A stretch of DNA of 64,000 nt, from the NCBI GenBank assembly GCA_016271365.2, contig CM057449.1, positions 1,565,458,501 through 1,565,522,500 on the forward strand, given 5' to 3'. Below, one piece after another: positions 11,321 to 21,514 of this stretch (position 1 is the stretch's first letter; each line of letters begins with the position of its first letter). Position numbers and translations under genes: made by a program. This DNA is from Neoceratodus forsteri (taxonomy: Eukaryota; Chordata; Ceratodontiformes; Ceratodontidae). The notes beneath the pieces were generated by a model. The model was not told the DNA's origin. It saw only the letters and a list, made by a program, of their open reading frames with translations, and made no database searches.

Positions 11321-13435
11321 GGAATGGTTAAAAATAACCACAGACAAGTTGTCTTGGAAATAGTGAGTCAGGGTCTCTCCCTTTGCTTCAAGTCCCTTCC
11401 TCCTCCAAGGTTAAAACATTTTGCACCAGCTCCCTTTTCAGAAAAAAAAACTACTGGAGCAGGAGGTACAGGCCCTACTGCTGGCAAAAGCAGTGGAGCC
11501 TGTCCCCCACAACCAAAGAGAGCAAGGGTTTTATTCCAGATATTTCCTAACAGCAAAAAAAAATGGAGATTGCCGGCCTATACTAGACCTCAGACTGCTA
11601 AACAGGTACCTGGTAAACATGGGCAGATCCAGGATTTTACAATGGGGGGTGCTGTGGTGGTGTGTGTACTTAATATGCAACTTTTTGAATTTTTTTTAAT
11701 CTTTTATATTCTTTTCCATTAAATGTTTGACTGAAAATATAAATGTAATCTATTGTTTTGATTGTAGATGTTCTTATAATTAATATATTAGACTTCTCCA
11801 GCAAAACGAAATGCAACTGTAGCAAGCAAAATTCAAAATGGGGGGGAGGGTGCACCTGCACCCTTTAGAACCCCCATACGCTACTGCTGGTAAAGCCCAG
11901 GTTCAACATGGTCATAATGGCCATGATTTTGCCAACTCTGCAAAAAGGGGACTGGCTAGCCTCCTTGGATCTAAAGGACATATATTTCCATATTCCCATA
12001 AGGGTGTCACACAGAAAGTATCACAGATTCAGACTCCCCTCAGGCCACTACCAGTTCTCAACATTTCCCTTCGACCTTACCTCTGCACCAAGGGTCTTTA
12101 CCAAGTGCATAGCAGTAGTGGTGGCACAATTCAGAAGACTGGGTGTCACAATTTTTACTTATCTGGACGATTGGCTAATTGTAGGGAAATCCCACCAACA
12201 GGTGTCAGACCACCTTCAGGTAACCCAGGATATGCTGCTGTCCCTGGGATTCCTTCTGCAGTTCATAGGTGCAGAACTGAATACAATAGTGGGAAGAGCT
12301 TTTCTCCCTCAGCAGGGGGCAGAAAGCATTAAGCGTCTGGCAGGCTCATTTGCCCAGGGCAGGCCGAAGCCAGCAAAATAGCTTCTTCAACTGTTAGGGC
12401 ACATGACTGCAGCAACAAGCACAATCATAGGTGCCAGGTTTCAGATGAGAGATATTCAGTTCCACCTCAGAGCACACTGGTGCCAAAGGTAGGGCCCCCT
12501 CTCAAAGCCAGTACCAGTCACACAAACATTACTACGGGCCCTCCAATGGTGGAGGGAACTGGAAAATGTATGGGAAGGGGTTCCATTTCTGCAGGAGCCT
12601 CCCTCCCTGGTTCTCACAACCGATGCTTCCCTGCTTGGTTGGGGTGCTCACTTAGGGGATCACACCATCCACGGAACTTGGGAGAGTGCAGACTCACTCC
12701 TGCACATAAACCTGCTGGAGTTAAGAGCTGTTTATCTGACCCTTCAGGGTTTCTCTCATCTCATACAGGGAAAGGTGGTACAAGTCAGAAGAGACAATAC
12801 CACAACAATGTGTTACATCAACAAACAAGGAGGGACAAGGTCCACTCCTCTGTGTACAGACGCAATGAAGATATGGAGCCTTGCTTACTCTCTAAATGCC
12901 TCTCTGCAGTCAGTTCATCTGCCAGGCAAAGTCAACACCTTGGCAGATGCCTTGAGCAGGATAAACCAGGCCCATCATGAATGGGCATTGAACAAGCAAG
13001 CAAGTGGTGAATGCTCTATTCAGGAGGTGGGGACCCCAGAAATAGACCTTTCTGCTTCCCACCAAAATCACCACTTACCTCTCTGTTACTTTAGGACCCC
13101 AGTGAAGAGTTCCAATGGATGCCCTGATTCTGGATTGGACAGGCAGGTACCTCTATGCCTTTCTTCCTTTTCTTCTGATACTCAGGGTGCTCATCAAGCT
13201 CAGGTCACAACCACCTTCAGTGACTCTGGTAGCCCCAGATTGGGCAAGACAGCCTTGGTACTCCCTGCTGCTCTCAATGTCTGTGAGCAAACCAATTCAC
13301 CTCCCTCAGAGGTACAATCTACTGACTTCCTTTCAGGGGAGGGTAGTGTACCCCAATCTCAGGTCTCTCAAGCTCAAGGCCTGGCTCTTGAGGACTTGGA
13401 ATATGCAGATTGCCTATTCTCTGAAGCAGTTTTAG
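11321..13435 (+). pseudogene. DIRS RT-RNase H-methyltransferase-like ORF, copy A
   Basis: The RT copies element RNA into DNA. Visible motifs in order are CRPILDLRLLNRYL near 11575, LASLDLKDIYFHIPI near 11960, FPFDLTSAPRVFTK near 12075, and the catalytic YLDDWLI at 12160-12180 with both aspartates intact. RNase H follows with TDASLLGWGAHL near 12620, LLELRAVYLTL near 12715, RRDNTTTMCYINKQGG near 12790 and PGKVNTLADALSR near 12925, so the acidic D-E-D-D set is present. A region starting TPEIDLSASHQNHHLPL (near 13035) and continuing VTLVAPDWARQPWYS corresponds to the Dam-like methyltransferase domain known in DIRS elements. A hAT MITE splits the RT, frameshifts lie near 12380 and 13110, and RNase H is fused in frame with the recombinase. 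Confidence 0.88.
11618..11886. mobile_element. hAT-type MITE inside the DIRS-A RT
   Basis: The 269-bp insert has perfect 8-bp target duplications, CTGGTAAA at 11610-11617 and 11887-11894. Its ends are CATGGGCAGATCC on the left and ATACGCTACTG on the right. If one target copy is discounted, the RT frame reads through continuously, which fixes the boundaries. It has no coding capacity. Its terminal inverted repeats are weak. Confidence 0.85.
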
Positions 13436-13645
13436 AAGTCCTTAAGGGTTACAGGAAGCCTTCCACCAAGAAAACGTATGCCTCAAAATGGAAAAGATTT
13501 TCCATTTGGTGCAGTGACAAGGGTATAGTCCCAGCCCAAGCCGGGATCCCAACCCTTCTTGTTTATTTGTCTCACCTGCACTCCCTGGGGTTGCAGCACT
13601 CATCTCTGAAGGTGCACCTGGCTTCAGTTTCAGCATACGTCTTTT

Positions 13646-13662
13646 CCAAGATGGCGACCATG
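13646..13662 (+). promoter_or_regulatory. YY1-like motif at the L2 5' end
   Basis: CCAAGATGGCGACCATG lies 8 bp inside the 5' end of the L2. AAnATGGCGnC is the YY1 consensus, and mammalian L1 has a YY1 site at the same place, where it sets the transcription start. That this L2 uses it likewise is inference. Confidence 0.55.
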
Positions 13663-14604
13663 CTGGGTCTGCCACTGTGTTAAGCTCCTCTATTTTAGCA
13701 TTTTAAAGTTTATTTTAGTGTTGTTTACATTGTTGTTTTAATTTATATTTTCTCGTTTGATTACTGCAATTAATTTGGATCGTTTTGAGACTTTCGCGAT
13801 TGTCATTTGACTTGTCCGTTAGTTACTTGGTCATTACAGCGATATTGGCGTTCTGCTGTTTTCAGTGAACTTTCGGTGGATTTATGTTTTTGGAGCAGCT
13901 TTGCCACCCTGCTGCTTCTAAATTTGCCACAAATTTGTTATATTTTCTATTATATTTGCTGCTTTAAAACCTATATTTTCATTAAGTGTTCTTCGGACGC
14001 CTGTCTGACGTTTGGAGTTCTCAGGTTCGAATCTGGATCTGGCGGCCTTTCCTCGTTCTCTGGCGGTGGCTGCTTTCATGCTGTGGACTCAGATCCCTGG
14101 AGTGGCTGGCGGTCTTCTGGATGTTGGATGCTGACTGCAGTTTTCTCAGGTTGCCGTGTTGGTGTTGTCTTGCTGACTGCCGTCTGAGTTTTATCCGATA
14201 TTTATCTTGAGGGAGTGTGTGGAGCTGAACCTGGATTGGAATTCGTCGATTCCGAGCTGGCTTGTAGCTGAGTTTGGGTACCCAATTCTTGAGATTCCCT
14301 GTGGGGGTTGAAGCTACCAGTCAGAGGGCTGGTGGGTAATCATCCTCCTCCTTTGCTCCTTATGGCCCCCTAGTTTTACTGGGCAGCTTTGGTGGGCTAA
14401 ATGGGGTGTCTCCTGTTCCGGGGCCCTTTTTTCTGGCCAGAAATTTCTGTATTATTCTTCCTGGATCTGACCTACAAGGGTTTGCTGTTTCATTTTATCT
14501 TACTCAGTGTTTCGACATCTTCAGGTACTGTAACTACATTTTATTGAAGCAGTGAGAGAGCTTCGTAGGAACCAAAGATTCATGTAGAATTTAATTGCAA
14601 TCGC

Positions 14605-14706
14605 TGTGGTAGTGAGAGTGCCACAATTTTTCAGCCTGGATTTATTATCCTTTGTTGTGGTAGTGAAAGTGCCACATTTTCTTAGTTTGGATTTATTATT
14701 ATTTTC
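14605..14706 (+). repeat. Two 51-bp repeats in the L2 5' UTR
   Basis: TGTGGTAGTGAGAGTGCCAC at 14605 and TGTGGTAGTGAAAGTGCCAC at 14656 start two diverged copies of a 51-bp unit that also shares GGATTTATTAT. Repeated promoter monomers occur in some LINE leaders; their function here is not known. Confidence 0.65.
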
Positions 14707-14974
14707 TGTTTTAAAAAATTTTCAAATGAAACTCAGCAAAAATCTTTGAAGATATTGGACACTGTTTTATTGGACAATAATCAGATGATCAAACTTTTTG
14801 CAGTTATCAAAATGGTTTTTTATTGTTATTTTGGGGTTATATTTTGGGTTGGGATTTTATTTTATTTTTACTTTAATGTTCAATAGTGTTTGGTTTTTTG
14901 TTTGACTCCCTCCTCTGTGAGAGAGAGAGTGGAGGAGTGAATTATTATTTTTGGTTATTTGATATTTATAGGTT

Positions 14975-17900
14975 TTGTTTATTATTTTTGTTTCCTCTCC
15001 TGTTTATTTGTTTATAATGTGTTGGGGAGGTTCAGCGACGGTTGGGCATTATTCCTCCACCAGGCTCAGGGAATTATGTCCCTTTGAATGCCCACCATTG
15101 TCGTCTGACACCTATTTTAGGTGTCGTGCGTTGAGCATGCTCAGGAAGCGTAGGTGAAGGTGGAGAGCTGGGCCTGTTGGGGGACGGGAAGGCGGTGGGC
15201 GGATTGGGGTTTTGGGGTTCAGGAGACGCCCTGGGGCAAAACGGGGTCAGGATAGGGGTTATTCTTGTCTTGTCCCCATACCCAAGGGTTCCGATGTTAA
15301 TGGACAGGTGCCGAGGTCTTCCTCGACAACTCATCCCACCTTGGCGGTGTTGTGCAACGCCAGATCTATTAAAAACAAGACAGCTATTATAGCTGATCTT
15401 GTTGGACCAACTGATCTGGCTTGCATCACTGAGACCTGGCTGGATGAAAATCCAGGCCTTATATTGGCCTCGGCAGCTCCAGCTGGGTTCTCGGTGATAC
15501 ACTGTCCAAGGTTGGATCGTAGGGGCAGGGGTGTGGCCATTATGTTTAAGACTGAGCTGGGCCTTGTGAATGTGCCATTAGGAAGTGCCAGATCTTTTGA
15601 ATATATCCTGGGAGAGGGTGTAGGTTGTGGGATTCTCCTCATTTACCGTCCACGAGGTGACGGTGGAGAATTCTTGCAGGAGATAGCAGACTTCATCGTC
15701 GACATGGTGTTGAGGTTCCCCAGTCTGACAGTTCTGGGGGACTTCAATGCCTGGGTCGACGATGAACTCTGGCATTTTGGACAAAATCTCCTCCAGCTGA
15801 TGACGATGCTGGGCCTAACACAGGTGGTTACCTCCTCGACCCATGTAGGGGATCATTCATTGGATCTGATCTTTCTTTTGGGTATGGAGATCGCTGATTT
15901 GGGGGTGGAACCAGTCAGCTGGTCTGACCATCACACCATAAGGTTCAGTTTCAGGGCCTCCCCCCAATAGGTCTGCCCCTACAGAGATGGTTTGGTACCG
16001 CCCTTTAAGGGGTATTAACCCCAGTGACCTAATGGCAGTACTGGATCTATTTGGTTTGTCGGGTGAATGCATGAGTCCAGATGATCTCGTACTAGCCTAT
16101 AATAAGGCTGTGGGAGATGCTTTGGACAAAATTGCTCCTGTTCGTGTTCAGCCTCTGGCCCTCCGTCCAAGGAGCCCTTGGTTTGATGGCTCCTTGAAGG
16201 AGTTAAGGCGAATTGGCCGAAGGTTGGAGAGAGCCTGAGGGAAGTCCGGCAATGATACTGAAAGGCTTAGGTTGATGGCACATTATGATGGCTATCAATC
16301 AGAAATCACCCGTAAGAAGGCAGAGTTCCTGTCCAGGGAGATTTCTGCTGCACAGAACCGACCGGCTCAGCTTTTCCGGACTGTGGACAGATTGTGCAAA
16401 AATTAGCTTTTTCTCAGCTAAGATGCGAGGAGTTCACTCGGTTTTTTGCAGATAAGGTTGCCAGCATCAGGTCTGGCATCGATCCGACCTCTCCTATGGG
16501 GGATTGCAGTGGTCGACGGGAAGTGGCATGTACTTGGTCTGTCTGGTCAGATTTTCGCCGGCTGGAGTTCAGTGACATTGTGAAGATCATCCAGACATTG
16601 CGACCAACTAGTTGTAGTTTGGATCCGGGCCCTACACCTCTCTTAGTAGGATGTGTAGAAATTATCTGCCCAATCCTTGCTGACATTGTCTGGAAGTCTT
16701 TAGAGAGGGTGGTCTTTCCTGACCCCCTCAAGGAGGCGGTCATTGGAACACTCCTTAAAAAACCCTCCTTGGATCCAGATTGTCTAGCTAACTACCGGCC
16801 TACCTCTAACCTGCCATTTGTTGATAAGGTTATTGAAAAGGCGGTTGCGTTGCAACTGGATGATCATCTTATAACTCACAATGTCTATGATACTCTCCAG
16901 TCTGGTTTTAGGAAGAAGCATAGCACGGAGACTGCCCTTGTCCGGGTATTGAGTGACCTCCTAATGGCTAGAGATCGAAAAGCATGTACCATTCTGGTCC
17001 TTCTCGATCTCTCTGCTGCATTTGACACCGTAGACCATGGAGTGCTGTTGGAGCGCCTGCGGGTCTTTTGTGGGCTGTCTGGTACGGTCCTCAAATGGTT
17101 CCATTCTTACCTCACGGACAGGTTTCAGAGAGTTGCCACTGGAATTTATTCCTCTGGCACTCACTCCCTGCCTTGTGGGGTACTGCAGGGCTCCATTTTA
17201 GCTCCCATGTTGTTTGCAGTGTATATGCTGCCATTGGGAGAAATCATCAGGCGATACAGTCTGGGTTTTCACTGCTATGCAGATGATACCCAGCTGTATC
17301 TGTCCTTTCTGCCCGGCCAGGATAATGCACTCTCCGTGCTAAACAACTGCCTTGCTGAGATCAGACTTTAGATGAGTTCCAGCTGGCTGAGACTGAATCC
17401 GGAAAAGACTGAGGTACTGGTAGTGGACCCAGGTCGTCCGAGGGCGGGTTTGGGAGCTGGACAACCTTCAGGTTTGTTACTTGGTGGTATGCCGCTCCCT
17501 TCCTCCGATCAGGCGCGTAATCTGGGCGTTATTTTTGATGACGGTCTGACCTTAAAATCTCAGGTGTCAGCTGTCGTCAAATCCTCTTTTTACCATCTGA
17601 GGAATATCGCCCGGGTGAAACACCTGCTTCCTTCGGGTGATCTTCCAACATTGGTCCATGCCTTTGTCACTACCCGTCTTGATTACTGCAATTCCTTTTA
17701 CCTAGGGCTACCTGGGGTTGATATCTGCCACCTGTAGCTGGTGCAGAACGCGCCGGCCAGGCTTCTGACTGGGGCGTCTAGAACCAGTCATATTACACTT
17801 GTGCTCCGCGAACTGTACCGGCTGCCTGTTTGGTGGCGGATCACCTTTAAGGTTGGTTTACTAACCTTTAAAGCCCTACATGATCAGGGACCCGGTTACC

Positions 17901-18127
17901 TGAAAGATCTCCCGATTCCCTGTTGTCCCCTCCGTCCTCTCCATTCCGCCAATGAGGGATTGCTGGAGATTCCCAGGGTTCGATTAAAGACATCAGCATT
18001 CTGTGCTTCTGCTTTTTCAGCACCAACCCTGTGGAATTCTCTACCTCGTTGGTTGAGAGAATGCCCAACCGTCGATAGTTTCAAAGCTGATCTAAAGACA
18101 TATGTATTTAGTTTAGCTTTTATTTAG
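14975..18127 (+). pseudogene. L2 ORF2: endonuclease-RT, lightly damaged
   Basis: The protein would nick DNA and prime reverse transcription. The N-terminal arginine-rich leader (TVGHYSSTRLREL) is at 15029-15157. The endonuclease at 15350-15970 shows LCNARSIKNKTAI, CITETWLDEN, GDFNAW and SWSDHH. RT at 16394-17371 is uninterrupted for 325 aa, with NYRPTSNLPFVDKVIEK, QSGFRKKHSTETALV, LLDLSAAFDTVDH, GVLQGSILAPMLF and YADDTQLY (YADD at 17276-17287). The C-terminus (SWLRLNPEKTEVLVV and ARLLTG..RTSHITLVLRELYRLP) is open at 17372-17737 and 17741-18127 in the same frame. Stops lie near 15155, 15968, 16236, 17369 and 17735, with two frameshifts between 15970 and 16400. Catalytic residues look intact. 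Confidence 0.92.
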
Positions 18128-18187
18128 TTATGGTTGATATATTTTAATGCTGTTTTAATTTATATTATGTATATGTTTTTATGTACA

Positions 18188-18240
18188 GCGCCTTGGTTAT
18201 GAAAGGCGCTATAAAAATAAAGTTGATTTGATTTGATTTG
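18188..18240 (+). terminator. L2 3' hairpin and tail
   Basis: A 7-bp stem (GCGCCTT/AAGGCGC) is followed by ATAAAAATAAA and three to four TTGAT-type repeats. This is the LINE recognition end where its RT starts, not a transcription terminator in the bacterial sense. The short L2 at 18720-18900 has the same stem. Confidence 0.7.
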
Positions 18241-18719
18241 ATACCTTTCAGCTAGAAAGGATGCCTCCCTGGCATCAAACCCTATGTTCAAAAGATTCTT
18301 TAAAGGGCTCTCTCATTTGTTTCTCCCTCTCAGGGAACCAGCGCCAGCATGGGACCTTAATATTTGCATTGCCCAGCTTATGCTTCCACCCTTTGAGCCT
18401 ATGGCATCTGCAGAGCTTAAATTTCTTACCTGGAAGGTAGTTTTTCTGGTAGCAATCATTTCTGCAGAAGGATGAGCGAGCTACAGGCCCTCTGTGTGGA
18501 AAAGGACTGTGTTTCTTCCCACAGGGACAAGGTAGTGTTGAGCACTAATAGGAAGTTCCTCCCCAAGGTGGTTTCTGACTTCCATTTGAACCAGTCTATA
18601 ACATTGCCAGTTTTCTTTACTGAACACTCTAGCTCAAGTGAGCATAGATTGCACAGCTTGGATGTAAAATGAGCACTGAGTTATTATATGACTCGTACCA
18701 AAATGGCCTTCTTAGATAG

Positions 18720-18900
18720 TTAAGTGAATTGTAATATGTTTGGAATTTTATTGTAATTTATTATGTTTTTATGATACATTTTTATAATGTATTTTTAAGT
18801 GTTTTCATGCTTTGTATTGAAATTTGAATTTATGATTTTAACTTGTTCAGCGCCTTGATATATTGAAAGGCGCTATATAAATAAAATTATTATTATTATT
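18720..18900 (+). mobile_element. 5'-truncated L2 tail in the DIRS-A recombinase
   Basis: Only 181 bp remain, ending in the L2 stem GCGCCTT...AAGGCGC (18850-18872) and an ATT microsatellite. ATAG is duplicated at 18716-18719 and 18901-18904, and the recombinase frame is continuous once one copy is discounted. The tail unit (ATT) differs from the TTGAT of the larger L2, so it is a different subfamily. Confidence 0.88.
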
Positions 18901-19267
18901 ATAGGCAGGACAGACAACAGCTGTTCCTCACTAATGGGGAAGTCGGTAAGGGTACTCCTGCTTCAAAGAGGACTATCTTTCGATGGATAGTCCAGTGTAT
19001 TCCGTTTTGCTACTCAAAGGCAGGCAAGGTTCCTCACTGTGGTCTTAGGGCCCACTCTACAAGGGGCACAGCTGCCATTATTGCAGCTGCCCGAGAGATA
19101 CTGCTAATGGAAATATGTAAACCAGCTATCTGGAGGTCAGTCCACACTTTCACTAAGCATTATAACCTGGACACCCAGTCCAGGAGTGATGCCAGATTTG
19201 GCACAGCAGTCTTGCAATGTCTTTTTCCTAAATAAATGCTTGCTCACCTCCTTGAGGTACTGCTGCA

Positions 19268-19374
19268 TAGTCTGTAAGAGTAGTAATATTAGTGGATTCC
19301 TGGGGTTAGAAGAAAAAAGTACTCACCTGTAGTAATCTTGTTTCTTCCAAAGGGATCCACTAATATTATTACTC
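19268..19374. repeat. ICR of DIRS copy A
   Basis: The left half (TATTAGTGGATTCCTGGGG...) is the complement of the outermost left end at 8792. The right half (CACCTGTAGTAATCTTGTTT..., then GGATCCACTAATATTATTAC) is the complement of the outermost right end to 19843. In the DIRS model this strand aligns both ends so that a circle can be closed. Confidence 0.92.
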
Positions 19375-19654
19375 CCTGCCCTTGCTTCACCCTTCAGAAT
19401 CAGTAACAAGAAAAATCCTTTCCACAGCTGATAAGATATATAGTTGGTGGCATGCCACCTGCTGGCACCTTCTAGTAATGTCTTAACTTGTAGGTTCTTT
19501 GCTAAAGGCATATGTGACTTCAGGGAAAAAAAAACAAAGGGGACATTTGTTTATACTAGTCCTTTGGTTAATGTTATTTGCCCAGTTGGGCATTATTTTT
19601 CTATAATTATTTAAATAGTGATTCACATGTTGTTATGGCCTCTTTGCAGGCTTC

Positions 19655-19843
19655 TAAGAAATGTGAGGTAGAATGTAGGCAGTTCACACTGGGCAGTTTG
19701 AAAATAGATGCACAAGCTAAACATTCCATGATTAGCATTCTATTCTCCCTGGGGCAGTGCTGGCTTAAGGGAGCACTGCGAGAGTAATAATAATATTAGT
19801 GGATCCCTTTGAAAGAAACAAGATTACTACAGGTGAGTAATTT
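19655..19843. repeat. Right ITR of DIRS copy A
   Basis: Complement of the left ITR, with an outer extension that ends GTGAGTAATTTTTTC. The same terminal 15 bases end copy B, and a close variant ends copy D. Confidence 0.9.
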
Positions 19844-20653
19844 TTTCTTGTGCCCTGTCTGCATGATCATGCACTTTCTTTGCTTTGAATCCCAGCTGCC
19901 ATCCTTCAGACTGTTTCTCCAGTTTTTTTATTGTGTTTATGCCCCCATTTTTTTCCTTGTTTTTGCCCATCTCCCCGTGCCACGGCTGTGCGTGTGCCTG
20001 TGGAGGGCGCACACTGTGGTTCTGCAGCGCACTCCTTCTGCTTGCTACCTGCCTGCGCTACCCTGAGGCCTCCGCCTGGAGGTAGTTGGACTGCGGGGGG
20101 TGACAGGGTCCCTTCTCGGGAGAGGAGAGCTGCCTTGTGGCTGCTCAGTCCTGCTCCCTACCGTCCCCCAGCAAGCCTTCAACGACCCGGTCTCGCGCCC
20201 GAACTCGGGTCACTGGCATAGCATGAGGTGTGGCATCCAGCGGCTCGACCCTCAGCGCCATCCGGCGGCTCTCCAGTTTTTTAAGGTCTTCCATCATTCT
20301 TTCAACACCCCCTGGCATGTCCACCCTATTACTTACTTTTGTATCCTCTATGAAGATAAATGCCTTCCCCTCCAGTCCCTCTGCAGTGTCCCCACCAAAG
20401 ACATTGAAGAGGTCCATCCCCAGCACCAATCCCTACTGCACCCTGCTCATCACCTCTCCCTCTCCAGAGTACTCCCTGTTTACCAAAGCCCATTGACTCT
20501 TGCCATTCAGCCAGTTCTCCACCACAAAAGTATTTTAGGATCCACCCCTAGGCTGTGCAGTTTGTTAATCAGCCTTCTATGGGGGACGGTGTCAGAGGCC
20601 TTTCTGAAGTCCGGATAGGCCACATCCACTGCACCTCCCTGGTCCTGCCTTAA
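19844..20653 (-). mobile_element. CR1-like LINE, copy 2, RT part (split by DIRS copy A and a SINE)
   Basis: This continues the LINE that stops at 8791. On the minus strand, 20269-20450 reads MVLGMDLFNVFGGDTAEGLEG, then FIEDTKVSNRV where siblings have the catalytic FADDTKICNRV, so the RT active site is lost. DLKKLE and the KK..MH region follow on the other side of a SINE at 19929-20269. The 5' part breaks off near 20653, where another LINE tail abuts. Confidence 0.82.
19929..20269 (-). mobile_element. tRNA-headed SINE, copy S2 (13-bp target duplication)
   Basis: TCTCCAGTTTTTT is duplicated at 19916-19928 and 20270-20282. The 341-bp insert on the minus strand begins with a tRNA-like head: box-A-like GGATGGCGCTGAGGG near 20255, then box-B-like CCCGAGTTCGGGCGCG near 20200. 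It ends in an A-rich tail. It interrupts the RT of CR1-like LINE copy 2. The long duplication suggests L1-type or similar nicking, unlike the 4-5 bp of the L2 and CR1-like copies. Confidence 0.88.
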
Positions 20654-20885
20654 TTACCTAGTCATAGAAACATAAACATAGAAACATAGAATTTGACGGC
20701 AGATAAGGACCGCTTGGCCCACCTAGTCTGCCCATTTTCCTACCTAACAGATAAGCTGCAGATCCTAGTTAACCAACAGCTTACTTCCTCCTACCCCCCA
20801 CTAGGACTGCCTTATGCCTGTCCCATGCATTCTTGAAGTCCCCCACTGTTCTTGACTCCACGACCTCCTCAGGTAGGCTCATGCA
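20654..20885 (-). mobile_element. CR1-like LINE 3' tail, copy 3
   Basis: 232 bp of the family 3' end. It begins with repeated AGAAACATA and GAATTTGACGGCAGATAAGG and encodes the final EVVESRTVGDFKNAWDRHKA-like residues on the minus strand. It is severely 5' truncated. Confidence 0.88.
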
Positions 20886-20965
20886 GTAGATTAGTACAGT
20901 GATTTAGTGCAAAACACAGTGTTTATCCAAATTACAGTAAAAGTTAGGCTTAGATGTATAAGTAA

Positions 20966-21115
20966 TTCAAACAACATGAAGTCTTGCTGTATTCAGACAT
21001 AATGCAGTTAGCCCCAGCACTTGAACTGCCCTGGAGAGGAAAGAGTTAACGTTGAGCTTGAGCTCGGTTTTCAAACCTCTGTCTGTGGTAATTTCCTTGT
21101 AACTGTCAGATTCTT
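20966..21115. repeat. Left ITR of DIRS copy B
   Basis: It matches the complement of 24361-24510, for example through CTCGGTTTTCAAACCTCTGT and GTTAGCCCCAGCACTTGAAC. The outer edge AACATGAAGTCTTGCTG is complementary to the left half of the ICR. Confidence 0.92.
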
Positions 21116-21514
21116 TACTCTGCCTAACAGTGAAGTTACTCAGGAGATTTCCTCTGCTCGGTTCGGTAAAGGAAAAATAAAAGCGTTCGGTTTTAACTGC
21201 ATTCATTTATTATTTTCGGATTTCCAGCCTCTGTCTATGGTACAGGTAGTATGTAGATAGGTAGTGACTGTGTTTATTTTGCTAAAGAGTGGAAATTGTC
21301 TTTCTTCGGTTTCTTTCTGGTCAGTCTGGTTCGGAACCGACTTTGTTACATTTTTTCTCTTTTTCTGGGATTAGTGTGGTGTTCCAGTACCGATCGGTTT
21401 CAAAAGAACCGTACTTTTACTGGTTCTTTTAAAAAGCCCGTGACACGGTTTGTAACCGATCGGTTGCTTATTACCTGGCTTGAAAGCTGCTATAGGGTAA
21501 TTGTTAGGTTGGCC
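21116..21514 (+). promoter_or_regulatory. DIRS 5' leader, copy B
   Basis: Non-coding leader with dispersed CGGTTC and GAACCG motifs (for example GATCGGTTTCAAAAGAACCG near 21392), like copies A and E. It ends at the Gag ATG at 21515. Confidence 0.5.

Larger units (their letters stand above)
13639..18240 (+). mobile_element. Nearly full-length L2-clade LINE
   Basis: The 4.6-kb element has a 5' UTR of about 1.3 kb, one large ORF and a typical L2 3' end: a short stem (GCGCCTT...AAGGCGC at 18190-18208) and a TTGAT microsatellite (about 18222-18240). ATAC is duplicated at 13635-13638 and 18241-18244, and the host recombinase frame is continuous if one copy is discounted. I see no separate ORF1. 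Few lesions compared with the other LINEs here suggest it is one of the younger insertions. Confidence 0.9.
13023..19232 (+). pseudogene. DIRS tyrosine recombinase, copy A (split by two L2 insertions)
   Basis: The enzyme would integrate a circular DNA intermediate by strand exchange through a catalytic tyrosine. The N-terminal SAM-like core-binding region is at 13430-13640 (KPSTKKTYASKWKRFSIWC). The catalytic region resumes at 18245 and again at 18905. HSTR (His and second Arg) is at 19053-19064, and the nucleophile lies in TFTKHYN near 19150. The first catalytic arginine region reads ISAEG followed by a stop because one base is missing near 18468, and a TGA follows LDVK at 18670. Both L2 insertions have clean 4-bp target duplications inside this gene. 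Confidence 0.88.
8792..19843 (+). mobile_element. DIRS-like tyrosine-recombinase retrotransposon, copy A (with four nested insertions)
   Basis: Order of parts: left ITR, 5' UTR, Gag, RT-RNase H-methyltransferase-like ORF, overlapping tyrosine recombinase, ICR, right ITR. After removal of two hAT MITEs and two L2 insertions about 5.5 kb remain, a usual DIRS length. The ICR at 19268-19374 is complementary to both outer edges, the diagnostic DIRS design. The flanking CR1-like LINE is continuous across the element, with no duplication beyond a few ambiguous bases (TTCTT), as expected for recombinase-mediated insertion. All genes carry lesions. Confidence 0.93.

Noticed and set aside
11421..13435. 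A retrovirus or LTR-retrotransposon pol
   Set aside because: The RT-RNase H is followed by a methyltransferase-like region and a tyrosine recombinase, with ITRs and an ICR; there is no protease, DDE integrase or LTR.
12775..13683. 302-codon open frame as a single novel protein
   Set aside because: It fuses DIRS RNase H with the overlapping recombinase frame after a frameshift, then enters the L2 5' UTR.
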